Of a DNA stretch of 64,000 nucleotides, positions 45,101 through 55,823 are shown one piece after another (the stretch's first letter is position 1; each line of letters begins with the position of its first letter). The translations under genes were made by a program, and so were the position numbers. Origin of the DNA: Misgurnus anguillicaudatus (Eukaryota; Chordata; Actinopteri; Cypriniformes; Cobitidae); NCBI RefSeq assembly GCF_027580225.2, contig NW_027395277.1, positions 2,166,001 through 2,230,000 on the forward strand. Reading direction: 5' to 3'. The notes beneath the pieces are model-generated. The model ran no database searches and was not told the origin of the DNA. It was given only the letters and a program-made list of their open reading frames with translations.

Positions 45101-48100
45101 GGCTGTCGCGTGTGGCTGTATCTATTGTTTTATTTCCGCTGTCATCATAGGTAACATAAAATAAAAAATGTTTCCACACACCAAACTTATACGACACTGG
45201 GGCATCCTCCAACTCCGGGCAGACTTCCATTTCTCTCCCTCTTGCCATTTCTACACGTAACATGACCGGCAGCACTCACTCTCCACAGCAGTCACCTCTT
45301 CTTTCGCGCTATTCGCGAAAGGGAAACACGCTATCTGGGGTCACATACAGGGCATGAGGCTACATTGCGCATGCCATGCCATGAACCGTTGAACCGTACG
45401 GCACACACGCGCTCCGAACCGAGACAAGCGAACCGAACGGTTCGGATTTTTTTCATGAACCGTGCCACCCCTAGTAACTTCACATTTAATTAACTGAAAG
45501 ATTTTCTAAAATATCCGAAAATGTGTTTGTCTGAAAAACGTTGGACATATGCAACTCGGACAGCTTGGGGGTGAGTAAATCATGGGTTTAATATCATTTT
45601 TGGCCGAACTATCCCTTTAAAGGACCTATAAAGTGAAAGACGGAGTCATGGATGTGTGAAATCCAAAACAAACCTTGAGAAAGACCTCCAGGTCGATGAC
45701 TCCTCTCCGCAAGGCTTCCCCAAGGTAAAAGATAGTATCTTCTATGGCGTTCTCCTCCGCGTAGAGATTCAGGATCTGTTTGTAGAGCGGAGCCGTCGGT
45801 ATGATGACATCATCGATGTCATTGTTTTCCGATTGGTTCTCCATTTTCTCCAAAGCATCACTGAGTTCTTCATCCTTTTTTTTGAGGAGCTCGATGTTTC
45901 GGTCTACCTCAGCCTGAAAACATCGAAACAAAAACATATCCTTTAGCTTGAATTTTTCTCTTACATATTGATGTTGTTAGCAGAGAATTACAATAGATGA
46001 AAATGAACACCTTCGTCATTGCAAATGTACTTACCACTTCCTGGTCCAGACGGGACACCATGTCCTCCAGCTTCTGGTGTCCTTTCTTCAGGTCTTCCTC
46101 AGTCCTCTTGAGAGCATCCAGCTCGGCCTGCGCTCTGTCCATCTCTTCTTTCATTCTCCAGCGTAGTTTATCACTCACAGCTGAGATAAGTGAAGCTCTG
46201 ATGGTGTCCTCACCAATGGTACCATCGCGACTCGGGCCTTGAGGAAGATAAAAGACATTAGTGATGGAGGTTTTGCGAAAGACACAGATTTGTTTAACAG
46301 TAATGTTTGGTTAATTTAATACGTTTGAAAGCCGTTTCACGAACCAAACCCAAAATCTGTTTAAAAACCCTGGTGCAAGGTTCGAAAATCCAAATTTTGG
46401 TTTATATTTGAAAAGAGCACACCGCAAAAATCCATATGTTTGTGTATTTGTCATGTTTCTCTAGTACTTATTATTACTATTAATTACTATTTATTAGTTT
46501 TACACTATGGGAAGGTTTTCTGGACAGGTAGGGCTGCGTGATAAATCGCATGCGATCCCACGCGCATCACATCAGTAATGCCGGTTCCTTGATATTAAAT
46601 CGCCATCAGCTGTTTTCAGATGGCGCGACATTAACTGCATAAAGCCGTAGTTCCCTGACAAGCTGGGCCATATCGCATACATATCGCAGGCGATACGTCC
46701 CCGATAATTAATGCGAAATTGCCATGATTGTCAGTGAACAGATGATGGCGATTTAATACTAATCAAGGAACCGACATTAATGACGAGTTGTGCGTGACAA
46801 ACGCATGCAATTTATCTTGCAGCCCTATGGACAGGGTTTAATTAAAAACACAATGCACACATGAACATATAGCAGTGCCATTGTAAAAAACACTTTAATT
46901 TCCCAATACACTGCAAAAAAATCTTAGTATTTTTGTCTTGTTTTCAGTAAAAATATCTAAAAATTCTTAAATTAAGATACGTCTTCTTGATGAGCAAGAC
47001 AACCTTAGAAAATAAGAAAAAAATATAAAATTTAAGTAATTTTGTGCATAAAACAAGCAAAAAAAATCTGCCAATGGGGTAAGCAAAAATCTTGAACATT
47101 TTTCTTAAACACTAAATTCAAGAAAAATTTGCATACCCCATTGGCAAATTTATTTGCTTGTTCTAAGCACAAAATCACTTAAATTTGATATTTTTGGTCT
47201 AAAAACTAGACTTATTTTCTTGAGTCGTTTTGCACATCAAGAATTTCTTAATTTAAGAATTTTTATATATTTTTACTGAAAACAAGACAAAAATACTAAA
47301 ATGATTTACCTTGAAAATTATTTTTTGCAGTGTAGTGTTTTTGTCTTGTTTTTTTTAGTAAAAATATCTAAAAATTCTTACATTAATAGATATTTTCTTG
47401 ATGAGCAAAATGACCTAAAGATAAAAGTCTAGTTATACACATTAAGTATAACATAAATATAACATTTAAGTTTACTTTTAAACAAGCAAAAATATCTACC
47501 AATGAGGTGAGACATTTTTTCTTGAATTAAGTTTTTATATGTAAACTTATTTCAAGATTTTTTTCTCACCCCATTGGCAGATATTTTTGCTTTTTTTAAG
47601 CACAAATTCACTTAAACTGTATATTTTTTGTCTAAAAACTAGACTTATTTTCTTAGGTCATTTTGCTCACCAAGAAAAAGCATCTTAAATTAAGAATTTT
47701 AAGATATTTGTACTGAAGACAAGACAAAAAACTAAGTAAGAAAGTCATATTTTGCAGTATATTAGTGTCTTTGCATTGACTTTTATGTAATTTACTCACA
47801 AAAATAATAAAATTAGTTTCTGGTGCTTACACCGCTTTACGCTGCGTTACACCAAACGCGAAGCCTCTCGTTCCTTGTTCTAGATTACTAACTTCGAATA
47901 GTGTGTGTTCGCAGCAATTTCACCACCCATTTCATGTTATCCGCATTTCACCGCGCAAATTCGTGCATATTCGGTTCTTTGCTTTGACTTTGTATGTAAT
48001 CTACTCGCGAAATTGTTAAATTCGCATTTGGTGTGTTCGCCCCATTAGTGTTAGGTTTGCATTTGCATTTGTAAATATGCTTTATAATGAAATTAATGAA

Positions 48101-51100
48101 AATAAACGAAAGAATAAAGCAATTGTGCAGCCAAAATAACATTATTAGCATTGCACCATGCGACTACACGTATATTCGGGTCTTTGCTTTGACTTTGTAT
48201 GTAATCTACTCGCGAAGTTGTTGAATTCGCGTTTGGTGTGTTCGCCCTATTAGGGTTAGGTTTGCATGTGCATTTGTAAATGTCCTTAATAATTAAATTA
48301 ATAAAAATAAATAAATAAATAAACGAACATTATTAGCATTGCACCGCGCGACTACATGTCTGTTTAGGTCTTTGCTTTGACTTTGTATGTAATCTACTCG
48401 CGAAATTGTTGAATTCGCGTTTGGTGTGTTCGCCCTATTAGGGTTAGGTTTGCATGTGCATTTGTAAATGTCCTTAATAATTTAATTAATAAAAATAAAT
48501 GAATGAATAAAGCAATTGTGCAGCCAAATTAACATTATTAGCATTGCACCATGCGACTACACGTATATTCGGGTCTTTGCTTTGACTTTGTATGTAATCT
48601 ACTCGCAAAATTGTTGAATTCACGTTTGGTGTGTTCGCCCTATTAGGGTTAGGTTTGCATGTGCATTTGTAAATGTGCTTTATAATTTAATTAATAAAAA
48701 TAAATGAATGAATAAAGCAATTGTGCAGCCAAATTAACATTATTAGCATTGCACCATGCGACTACACGTATATTCGGGTCTTTGCTTTGACTTTGTATGT
48801 AATCTACTCGCAAAATTGTTGAATTCGCGTTTGGTGTGTTCGCCCTATTAGGGTTAGGTTTGCATGTGCATTTGTAAATGTGCTTTATAATCAAATTAAT
48901 AAAAATAAATGAATGAATAAAGCAATTGTGCAGCCAAATTAACATTATTAGCATTGCACCATGCGACTACACGTATATTCGGGTCTTTGCTTTGACTTTG
49001 TATGTAATCTACTCGCGAAGTTGTTGAATTCGCGTTTGGTGTGTTCGCCCTATTAGGGTTAGGTTTGCATGTGCATTTGTAAATGTCCTTAATAATTAAA
49101 TTAATAAAAATAAATAAATAAATAAACGAACATTATTAGCATTGCACCGCGCGACTACATGTCTGTTTAGGTCTTTGCTTTGACTTTGTATGTAATCTAC
49201 TCGCGAAATTGTTGAATTCGCGTTTGGTGTGTTCGCCCTATTAGGGTTAGGTTTGCATGTGCATTTGTAAATGTCCTTAATAATTTAATTAATAAAAATA
49301 AATGAATGAATAAAGCAATTGTGCAGCCAAATTAACATTATTAGCATTGCACCATGCGACTACACGTATATTCGGGTCTTTGCTTTGACTTTGTATGTAA
49401 TCTACTCGCGAAATTGTTAAATTCGCGTTTGGTGTGTACCCCCATTAGGGTTAGGTTTGCATGTGCATTTGTAAATGTGCTTTATAAGTAAATTAATGAA
49501 AATAAACAAATTAATAAATAAATACTGACACTGCTCACCGGCTTTTCTGTCTCATTACTGCAAACACACGTGCATGCTCTTTGTATGGAGTAAGCTAAAA
49601 CCTTTTTTTTCATGGAACATGGCAAAGTGATACTGGACTTTAAAACAGTCAATGAAATACAGGTGTGCGTTCCCTAATAAATAATTGCACACCTTAAATT
49701 AAATTGCACACCCCAAACAAGCAGAATTAAGCATTTAACAGCACGATCGAATAAGTAATAATACAAGTTAATAATAACCTTAATAATAATGTAATAAAAG
49801 GTGACCTATGATTATATCTCTATTTTATATGTTTTATTTCTATTTTACATGCAGTTGTATCACTGCTGTACTGTGTTGAGACACTAAATTGAATGTCATG
49901 GTTCAAAGCAGCCTGACACTGTAAGACTGTGCAATGATATCTTTACACTCCTGTACATCTAAATATAAGCACTCCAGGCTCTGTCAAAGTGGATCACGCC
50001 CTTTGACCTTTACCAGAACAGAGTCCAGTTACAAGGCCAACCTTTCCCGGCGCTCCAGAGAGGTCACTGTACACTCGCCACCAATCCAGAGAGAAGACCA
50101 GAGGTCAGGGTCAAGTATTATATAATATTATAAAGCTGACATTGATATGCTCACATCATATCATGCGATTGTTAAAGCACAACATGACATGTAGCCTCAT
50201 GTCAGACATTTATTTTCAGATTTTAAAGTATGCAATAAACTTGCAGCCAAGTACAAAGTCTTGCATGAATAGACTCCAAAAAAACCTGACAAATCATGTT
50301 AATCAAATAAAGTTCATCTGAAACAAAGTCCCTTCAGGGAAGTTTGCAATGTCTCCAGGCAGCTATTTCAGTCTTACAAGACCAAGTCCTATCAACTTGA
50401 ATGGGAGAAGAGCGATATCTCTAAAATCCCCCTATAAAACAACTTGACATTTGAACCTAACATCAACTGTACCATAACTTTTGCTTAAATTGCGCATATT
50501 TGTGCAAAAGTAGGTGAGTACCTCACCTCATCAGTCTTTAACGATTTCTGATTGGTTGTTTTTACTGAAAGGCGGGACTTTTGTCACTAGAGCAGCTATG
50601 TTGAGCAATGCGCCCTTATTCATAGTAATAAAACGTCTGCATGTTGTTAACGCCTATAATCTTTATCTGAAATGAAAGATTGCCTATATATACAAACTAA
50701 AAATGGTCTCTGATGATGGAAACTGAAAGATGTGATTTGCGATTTTTGTGTTAACTTACCCACAGCATTAGTAGGAGTCTGGGAAGTGTAATGTGCTGGA
50801 CCGCCTGCGGCAGGATAAGCGTTCCCTCCTGGATAAGAATATCCCGGATAACCACTGAAGCAGACAGAAATCTTTAAATGCATTCTTATCACACAACCTT
50901 TTCATGCAGTTAAAGCATCATAAATGCATTTAAAAACAACATTTTTATGATGGTTCAAAGAGTGTGTGGATTGTTGTTGGATGTGATTTTTGTTAGACAA
51001 AAGTAAGGATTACCATGGGTTGGGACCGGGACCGTAGGAAGATACTGCTGGCATTCCTGGCATATAGGACTCTGTGAAGCGGAAGACAAACAAATTAAAA

Positions 51101-54100
51101 GCCCTGCTGCTGCTGGGAGACATCTGCTGTTTAAAACAGGTACTGCCTGGAAATTGTTTAGTTCATATATGCACAATATAGGCCAAAATAAATATACTGT
51201 ATACATGTATATGGTCTATTAAGGTTTGTCACAATAACACAATTTTATTATTTAATATTAGTAAAACTTCTACACATCAATTTCAATATCACAGAAAAAC
51301 GAATGCGCTATTGAACACGCTCTTTTATTTATGTTTTTATTATTACGATGAAAATGACTTTATGAAATAAAATGCAATGAAATGCGTGCTATCACTGGCA
51401 TGAAGCTTTCTAGTATTGCTTGATGAATAATAATAATAATAAAAGTATTAAGCTGTCAGTAAAACAGAAAACACATTAAGAAAGTATTTAAGTACTTAAA
51501 TTTTAGATGTTTACTAAGATCCTTCTATTATCTATTGAAGCCTATAATAACTTTTAACTCATTCCCTGCCAGCCATTTTTTTGTGATTTTCACTAAAGTT
51601 TCACAAAATGCCTTCTTTAAAAATTTTCTTCTAAAACTATATAAACATACAAATATATGAAATGAAAGAACAGATCCTCTGCTTTCAAACAAACAAAACG
51701 GGGGAAAATAACTTTTCATCATATCTATATTTTTTTTCTGCATAAAACTCTTAAATATGGGTATTTAAAAAAAAGGGTAAAAAGCTGAAATAATTGCTAA
51801 TAATTTTTGTGAAGGAATTTTTGTGAAGGAATTTTGTTAGAGATAAGATTCGGAACGATTATCTAAACATACACAGAGTCTAAAATTAGTAAATAACGTT
51901 TTGCTTCAGTTTTTTATAAATTAGGTAAGTATGCCATCTAGTGGATAACAGTATTATGTGTGAATCGCGGTATTGCTCATGAACACTTTTTTTATGTTGC
52001 AAATGTTTTCTCTTAATTGAAGAGATAACTCGTCAATGGCGGGGAAAGAGTTAATTGGGAGGTGGCTGTCCCTAACCCATAAACTTCACATCATGAAAGT
52101 TATTTTGTATAATTTTTGCATTTTATTTCATTTTGGTATTGAAAAAAAATCTTTTTGATTTTTAAATTCAACATTTTTTTTATTTTATAATTTCTTTGTA
52201 GGTCATGAAACTTTACGTAGAAAAAAGTGTCCCGCATTTTCACGACCCTACCGAAACAATGCTAATCTTTGCTGATCGGTGGGCTGGATGATATGGCCAT
52301 TGACGGTATACTTCAAAATTTTGTTTGGTGTGATATAACTCTGATAACGTTATGAATGTTTAAAAAGCCTCGGAATTAATGGCAAAGAATGCCCACAACG
52401 AATAAATTGATCATGTGGTGACAATAATATGAATTGACGCAAGGTACATATGAGCACAGACATTACTTGTTTGAGTGCGGCTCATGGTTCCTTAGCTACG
52501 AAAGACACCACACGAGCGCGCTTTGGAAGGAAGAAGCGCCTTGACCCGGGATTAACACACGTTTTTAGATGTGACATGTGAACGGGCCGCTTTTATGTAT
52601 ATTAAAACAGTGGTTCTCACAGTGGCCCCAGGGGGGCCGCGAGATGGTGCCAGGGGGGCCCCAGTTTTATGACATTTTATAAAATAAATTAATTTATCAT
52701 GAATTCTGTGCAATTAAACCTAAAAAAATAAGACTAATAACCAACAGCACTACTTCGTATCATTTAATATGTTTTGTTTAATCAAAAGTTGAGTTTTAAA
52801 ACAGTTTCTTGTCATAAATTTTCTTTGGGGGGGCCGCAAAGGAATGCGCCATACAAAAGGGGGGCCGCACGCTGAAAAAGTTTGAGAAACACTGTATTAA
52901 AATATGTGTTATTCCGCAAAATATACTAATATTGAATTATTGTAAACATGGATCTTTTTGACAGCGTCGTCGTGTGTTCGTGAAAAACATAAACACAAAG
53001 GAAAATATTTTCAGTTTTTTTTAACACATCTTTGTCGAATAAACATCATCTATGCCTCGCCTAAGTGTTTATACTTTGGCTTATATGTTTGCGGAGACAT
53101 TTTGCCAAATGCCAATAATTTTCAATTCATGTATACAAATATATATGTTACTGGCCTTACAAATACATGGCTGATCTGGAGAAGATTAAAATCTTTACTT
53201 ACGGTTGGGAGGTCCAGCTGCCTGGAAGGCTTGATAAGGAGGTTGTGTGGTGGGTCTGGAGAACACAGGTGGCTCCTCGCCGAACACAACAATCATCACC
53301 TGGATGAGGCCGTACAGATCTGACTGAGGCTGATGAATGATGAGAAAAAAACAAAGATTATTATTTCTTTAATGACCAAATGTTCAAAACTAAACGTTAT
53401 TTATAATGTGAACATGTAGGTGGTTTTCGTCCCTTGCTAAGCTGTTCTGTTATGTGGTGACTTTTTGGGTAGTGAGGTGATAAGGTCTTACATGTTTCCA
53501 CTCATGCAAATAGGGAAGGTAGATCTTGCCATTGGCGTCAATGTGTTTGCCAGTCTTGATCATCATCGCACTGGTGGGCTTCACGAAACAAATAGGGGGA
53601 TTGTAGGGATACGTGTCCAGCAGCCAGAGGCACACAGGAATATTGTACACATTCCCTGTTTAAAGAGGCAGAAAAAAATTAGGACATGACATAAAGTTTA
53701 GCGTTTTCATCTTGGATTAAAAACAGTGTTGTTAAATGTCTAACTCACCTCTATAACTAACTGGAACAGTCCCTGTAAGACTCATGAGGTCTCTTGATGA
53801 GCCGTCATTAAATACTGTGAATGAAAAAGTGTTTAAAAAAGCATGAAATATATGCTTTGAATAACGCCTGGCAGCTATGATATTTGCTTTAAAAAAAATG
53901 TGATTTATGGGAAAGATCTAAAATTACCATAAGCATCCATCACAGGTTTGAGGTCTTTATACTGAGAGATTACATTCGTAATCTCACGGACAGTAAGATC
54001 TCTGTATTTGTATTGCTGAAATATAAACAACAAAACATAAATGAAAACAATCCCAACAAAGTGAAAACTGATAATGAAAGTGAAACCATTAAAGTAATAT

Positions 54101-54869
54101 CAAGTAAGCAAGCATTAAATAATGCAATAATTATTCATTAAAAAAATTACTATAAAACGTTACATTAATATAAGTAGGCACTTAATCTAGTTACCCATAT
54201 GGGAAAAAATTAATTTATCTGGCCAAATATATGTTTTAAATATAAGCTAAATACATTTAATAGAAAATAAAGTATAATCAAATATATTTTTGCATTTGAA
54301 AATATATTTAGTTTTAACCTTTATATGTTAATATATATTTCAAAGGACAACAAATACATTTCTAATTTTACAACCTATATGGCAAAAAAAATTCCTGGCC
54401 AAAATATAAAAGTTTGTATAAAATATATAAAGTACAATTCTAAAATGTATCAGTTTGTATAAAATATAAAATATATATAAATATATTTTTGCAGTTTAAA
54501 ATTATATTTTAACCCTTTTATGTCTACAAGTTTTTCTTCCAATGTGACGTGAATATACATGCTTTAAAATCTATTTTTATATACATAAAAATGGCCAAAA
54601 ATATATTGGTGAAGAATATATTTGTGCAAGCATATTTCAGCTTTATTTAAAAAAAATATTATAGACGTATGGGTAAAGATACAGATAAATTTAGACATAA
54701 AATAACCAGACTAATAAAGCTAAACGATAAAATAACATGATTAATATCAAATTTTCCTCATAATATTCTGTCATAAGTAACAATTCAAAGCTGACCAATT
54801 TAGAAGACCAAAAGACATGACACAAACCTTCAACATCTTTTTAAGACCTCCTTCGTTGACGACAGCCAT
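42088..54869 (-). CDS. tsg101: TSG101, ESCRT-I subunit (10 coding exons)
   Basis: On the minus strand the coding exons are 54828-54869, 53928-54015, 53749-53814, 53492-53655, 53203-53329, 51014-51071, 50760-50854, 46035-46237, 45674-45913 and 42088-42177. They sum to 1173 nt, giving 390 residues plus stop, equal to human TSG101, and all junctions are GT-AG and in phase. TSG101 binds ubiquitinated cargo and P(T/S)AP peptides at endosomes and at the cytokinetic midbody within ESCRT-I. Domains are the UEV (about 2-145, lacking the E2 catalytic Cys), a Pro/Gly/Tyr-rich linker (about 146-214), a coiled coil (about 235-316) and the C-terminal steadiness box ending [15 protein letters not shown] occurs at 320-323, as in human. 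Introns carry several transposons and a satellite, but no splice site or frame is damaged. It converges on ldha. Confidence 0.96.
42375..42795. mobile_element. CACTGCAAAAAATGA-family MITE, copy 2
   Basis: Lies within tsg101 intron 9. It has the same arms as copy 1 (AAATCTGCCAATGGGGTAAG and its inverse). The left tip is truncated or diverged (GTGTAAAAAATGACTTTCAAG). Confidence 0.8.
42993..43329. mobile_element. CACTGCAAAAAATGA-family MITE, copy 3
   Basis: Starts CACTGCAACAAATGATTTTC and ends ATTTTTTGCAGTG. The left arm is shortened relative to the right, so it is a deleted copy. Confidence 0.8.
43352..45619. mobile_element. TTAA-type element with long terminal inverted repeats, interrupted by a hAT
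   Basis: Ends TTAAAGGGATAGTTCGGCC and GGCCGAACTATCCCTTTAA are inverted and bounded by TTAA. Inverted similarity continues for well over 200 bp inward (GGACGCACTTTTTTGGACTT and its inverse, GGAGCCGTTTGGATTTATTT and its inverse). TTAA targets suggest the piggyBac or Kolobok class. No transposase frame is left. It sits in tsg101 intron 9. Confidence 0.8.
44389..45473. mobile_element. Non-autonomous hAT element with perfect 8-bp target duplication
   Basis: The terminal inverted repeats TAGGGGTGGCACGGTTCA are an exact 18-bp match at both ends. The 8-bp duplication GTAACTTC is present at 44381-44388 and 45474-45481. An 8-bp duplication is diagnostic of hAT transposition. Removing the element and one GTAACTTC restores continuity of the host element's right arm. 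There is no transposase, so it moved with enzyme supplied elsewhere. Confidence 0.95.
45674..45913 (-). CDS. tsg101: tsg101 exon 9 (residues 282-361)
   Basis: Encodes the end of the coiled coil, the PTAP motif (320-323) and the first half of the steadiness box ([20 protein letters not shown]). Confidence 0.95.
46035..46237 (-). CDS. tsg101: tsg101 exon 8 (residues 214-281)
   Basis: Encodes [20 protein letters not shown] and most of the coiled coil ([20 protein letters not shown]). Confidence 0.95.
46531..46825. mobile_element. TA-flanked palindromic MITE in tsg101 intron 7
   Basis: Starts GGGCTGCGTGATAAATCGCA and ends with CGCATGCAATTTATCTTGCAGCCC-type sequence, flanked by TA. Internal arms CGCCATCAGCTGTTTTCAGA and their inverse fold back. 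Related to 60662-60971. Confidence 0.75.
46909..47332. mobile_element. CACTGCAAAAAATGA-family MITE, copy 4
   Basis: Full-length foldback copy in tsg101 intron 7, ending TTTTTTGCAGTG and directly abutting copy 5. Confidence 0.8.
47333..47759. mobile_element. CACTGCAAAAAATGA-family MITE, copy 5
   Basis: Continues without a gap from copy 4, beginning inside the family sequence (TTTTTGTCTTGTTTT) and ending ATTTTGCAGTA. The head-to-tail arrangement suggests insertion of one copy into the end of another, or a tandem duplication. Confidence 0.75.
47760..49500. repeat. 205/188-bp satellite array in tsg101 intron 7
   Basis: Eight anchor motifs (TTAGGGTTAGGTTTGCAT or close variants) lie near 48048, 48253, 48441, 48646, 48851, 49056, 49244 and 49448. 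The spacings are 205, 188, 205, 205, 205, 188 and 204 bp. Each unit has GACTTTGTATGTAATCTACT followed by CGCG, shared with the 285-bp array at 24711-26345. The 48253-48646 and 49056-49448 pairs look like copies of one higher-order block. A degenerate 285-type unit precedes the array at about 47760-47900. Confidence 0.9.
49501..50759. other. tsg101 intron 7, unique part
   Basis: No exon recognised. A block near 49990-50120 has several nuclear-receptor half sites, CCCTTTGACCTTT, GAGGTCACTGTAC and AGGTCAGGGTCAAG. This is a possible regulatory element, or an old repeat. Confidence 0.3.
50760..50854 (-). CDS. tsg101: tsg101 exon 7 (residues 182-214)
   Basis: Encodes [20 protein letters not shown] and the end of the linker. 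It leads through GTAAGT into the 4.5-kb intron that holds the 205-bp satellite. Confidence 0.92.
51014..51071 (-). CDS. tsg101: tsg101 exon 6 (residues 163-182)
   Basis: Encodes [18 protein letters not shown], part of the Pro/Gly-rich linker. The reading frame decides between two AGs at the acceptor (ACAG|AG). Confidence 0.9.
51553..52054. mobile_element. Uninterrupted copy of the TTTAACTCATTCCC element
   Basis: Ends TTTAACTCATTCCCTGCCAG and CAATGGCGGGGAAAGAGTTAA are inverted. It is homologous to 1882-2706 but lacks the MITE insert, giving the empty-site sequence for that insertion. It lies in tsg101 intron 5. Confidence 0.75.
52608..52894. mobile_element. Short hAT element with 8-bp target duplication
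   Basis: Begins CAGTGGTTCTCA and ends TTTGAGAAACACTG, typical hAT termini. The 8-bp duplication TATTAAAA is exact at 52600-52607 and 52895-52902. The G-rich arms (GGGGGGCCGC) are repeated in direct, not inverted, sense. At 287 bp it has no coding capacity. Confidence 0.92.
53203..53329 (-). CDS. tsg101: tsg101 exon 5 (residues 121-163)
   Basis: Encodes the last UEV helices ([20 protein letters not shown]) and the start of the proline-rich linker. Confidence 0.95.
53492..53655 (-). CDS. tsg101: tsg101 exon 4 (residues 66-120)
   Basis: Encodes the core of the UEV domain ([20 protein letters not shown] and LPYLHEWKH) that forms the peptide- and ubiquitin-binding face. Its 164-nt length matches 57183-57346. 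Confidence 0.95.
53749..53814 (-). CDS. tsg101: tsg101 exon 3 (residues 44-66)
   Basis: Encodes [20 protein letters not shown]. Length 66 nt, identical to the paralogous exon at 57435-57500. Confidence 0.95.
53928..54015 (-). CDS. tsg101: tsg101 exon 2 (residues 15-44)
   Basis: Encodes [20 protein letters not shown], the start of the UEV fold. Its donor TATG|GTAATT leaves phase 1. Confidence 0.95.
54200..54640. repeat. A+T-rich ATATTTTTGGCCA family repeat in tsg101 intron 1
   Basis: Shares CATATGG, CTGGCCAAAATATAAAAGTT and ordered AAATATATTT blocks with 17690-18135 and 28340-28463. Confidence 0.5.
54828..54869 (-). CDS. tsg101: tsg101 exon 1 (residues 1-14)
   Basis: Encodes [14 protein letters not shown] and ends in phase 0 at AAG|GTTTGT. 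An acceptor-like TTTCTCAG lies about 24 bp upstream of the ATG, so a separate non-coding leader exon is possible. Confidence 0.93.
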
Positions 54870-54889
54870 GTTTAAGCACAAAAATAAAA

Positions 54890-55165
54890 CACCTGAGAAA
54901 TAAATTAATAGATGTGTGATATAAAATGTCTGTGTGTCTCAGCTCAGGCCTGCTGCCCGGCCAAACACTTCCTAAATCTCCCAACAATCCTTTTAAACGT
55001 CTCTTTAATACAGAAACAAATTGTTATTGACTGGTTAACATATGGTTATAGTTAGTTAACTAAATGTAATTAATGTAAATACTCCTAGTTTTCATATCGA
55101 GGAAGATAAACACGACGAACGGTATGAACGTCACTACTGTAAGATAGTTTCACTTCCGGTGGGAG
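54890..55165 (-). promoter_or_regulatory. tsg101: tsg101 promoter region with ETS motifs
   Basis: Minus-strand ETS-type motifs ACCGGAAGTG (55151-55160) and AGGAAGTG (54966-54973) lie upstream of the ATG. TATA-less housekeeping promoters often use such sites. The start of transcription is not fixed, and no TATA box is evident at a fitting distance. Confidence 0.45.
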
Positions 55166-55719
55166 TGTTTTCCGTTTTTCAAAATAAAGGTCTTTCGGAG
55201 CGATATGTATCAGACATACACGGACATAAAATGTAAATTGCCCTTTTTATAAATTTCAAAAATAAAATAAATATTTGTATAACCTGTCACAATCATTCGC
55301 TTACATAAACAAACTTAATGTACAAATTATATATGTAGTGTATATATGAAAGTGAATGTGATAAATAACTAAATCCCACTTTGACTTTGACTTTTTTATT
55401 TTGTGGGTACAATGAATAAACATTCAACATTGCGGGTAAAAACTCCATGAACCACATTACAATATCTACATTAAAAACAGCAACCATGCTTAAACAAATC
55501 ATTACATTTAAATACAAATTGGAGAATTTACATGTATTTTAAATTTCTAATTCTTTTTATTTTATTTATTTTTATATAATTTTTAAAGTATTTATTTATT
55601 TAAACTTTCATTAATTTTCTTTAATTTATCATTCATTCATCTTTTCTAACTTATCCATTTTACATTTTGTACATTTTCATATCACTGTCTACATTAACAA
55701 AAACTTTTTTCAAATTATT

Positions 55720-55823
55720 TTAACAGCTTGTTTCATTGAGTTCATTGAACAGATGATCTTCTGTATCCAGCTTTACATGCGAGAGTTCCTCCACTGAGTA
55801 CATTGGTGGGTGAACTGAGCCTG
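55720..55823 (-). CDS. UEV-like gene, last exon with PPxY motif
   Basis: Encodes SGSVHPPMYSVEELSHVKLD and DTEDHLFNELNETSC, then TAA. PPMY fits the PPxY consensus for WW domains such as those of NEDD4-type ligases. The CAGCAG acceptor would allow loss of one codon by alternative splicing. No homology to TSG101 or LDH remains in this tail. Confidence 0.75.

Noticed and set aside
45656..46242. Plus-strand frames of 96 and 81 codons
   Set aside because: They are shadows of tsg101 exons 9 and 8 on the other strand.
54870..55719. Search for LDH-type exons that would make the UEV-like gene a UEVLD fusion
   Set aside because: No minus-strand segment resembled the NAD-binding or catalytic LDH motifs.
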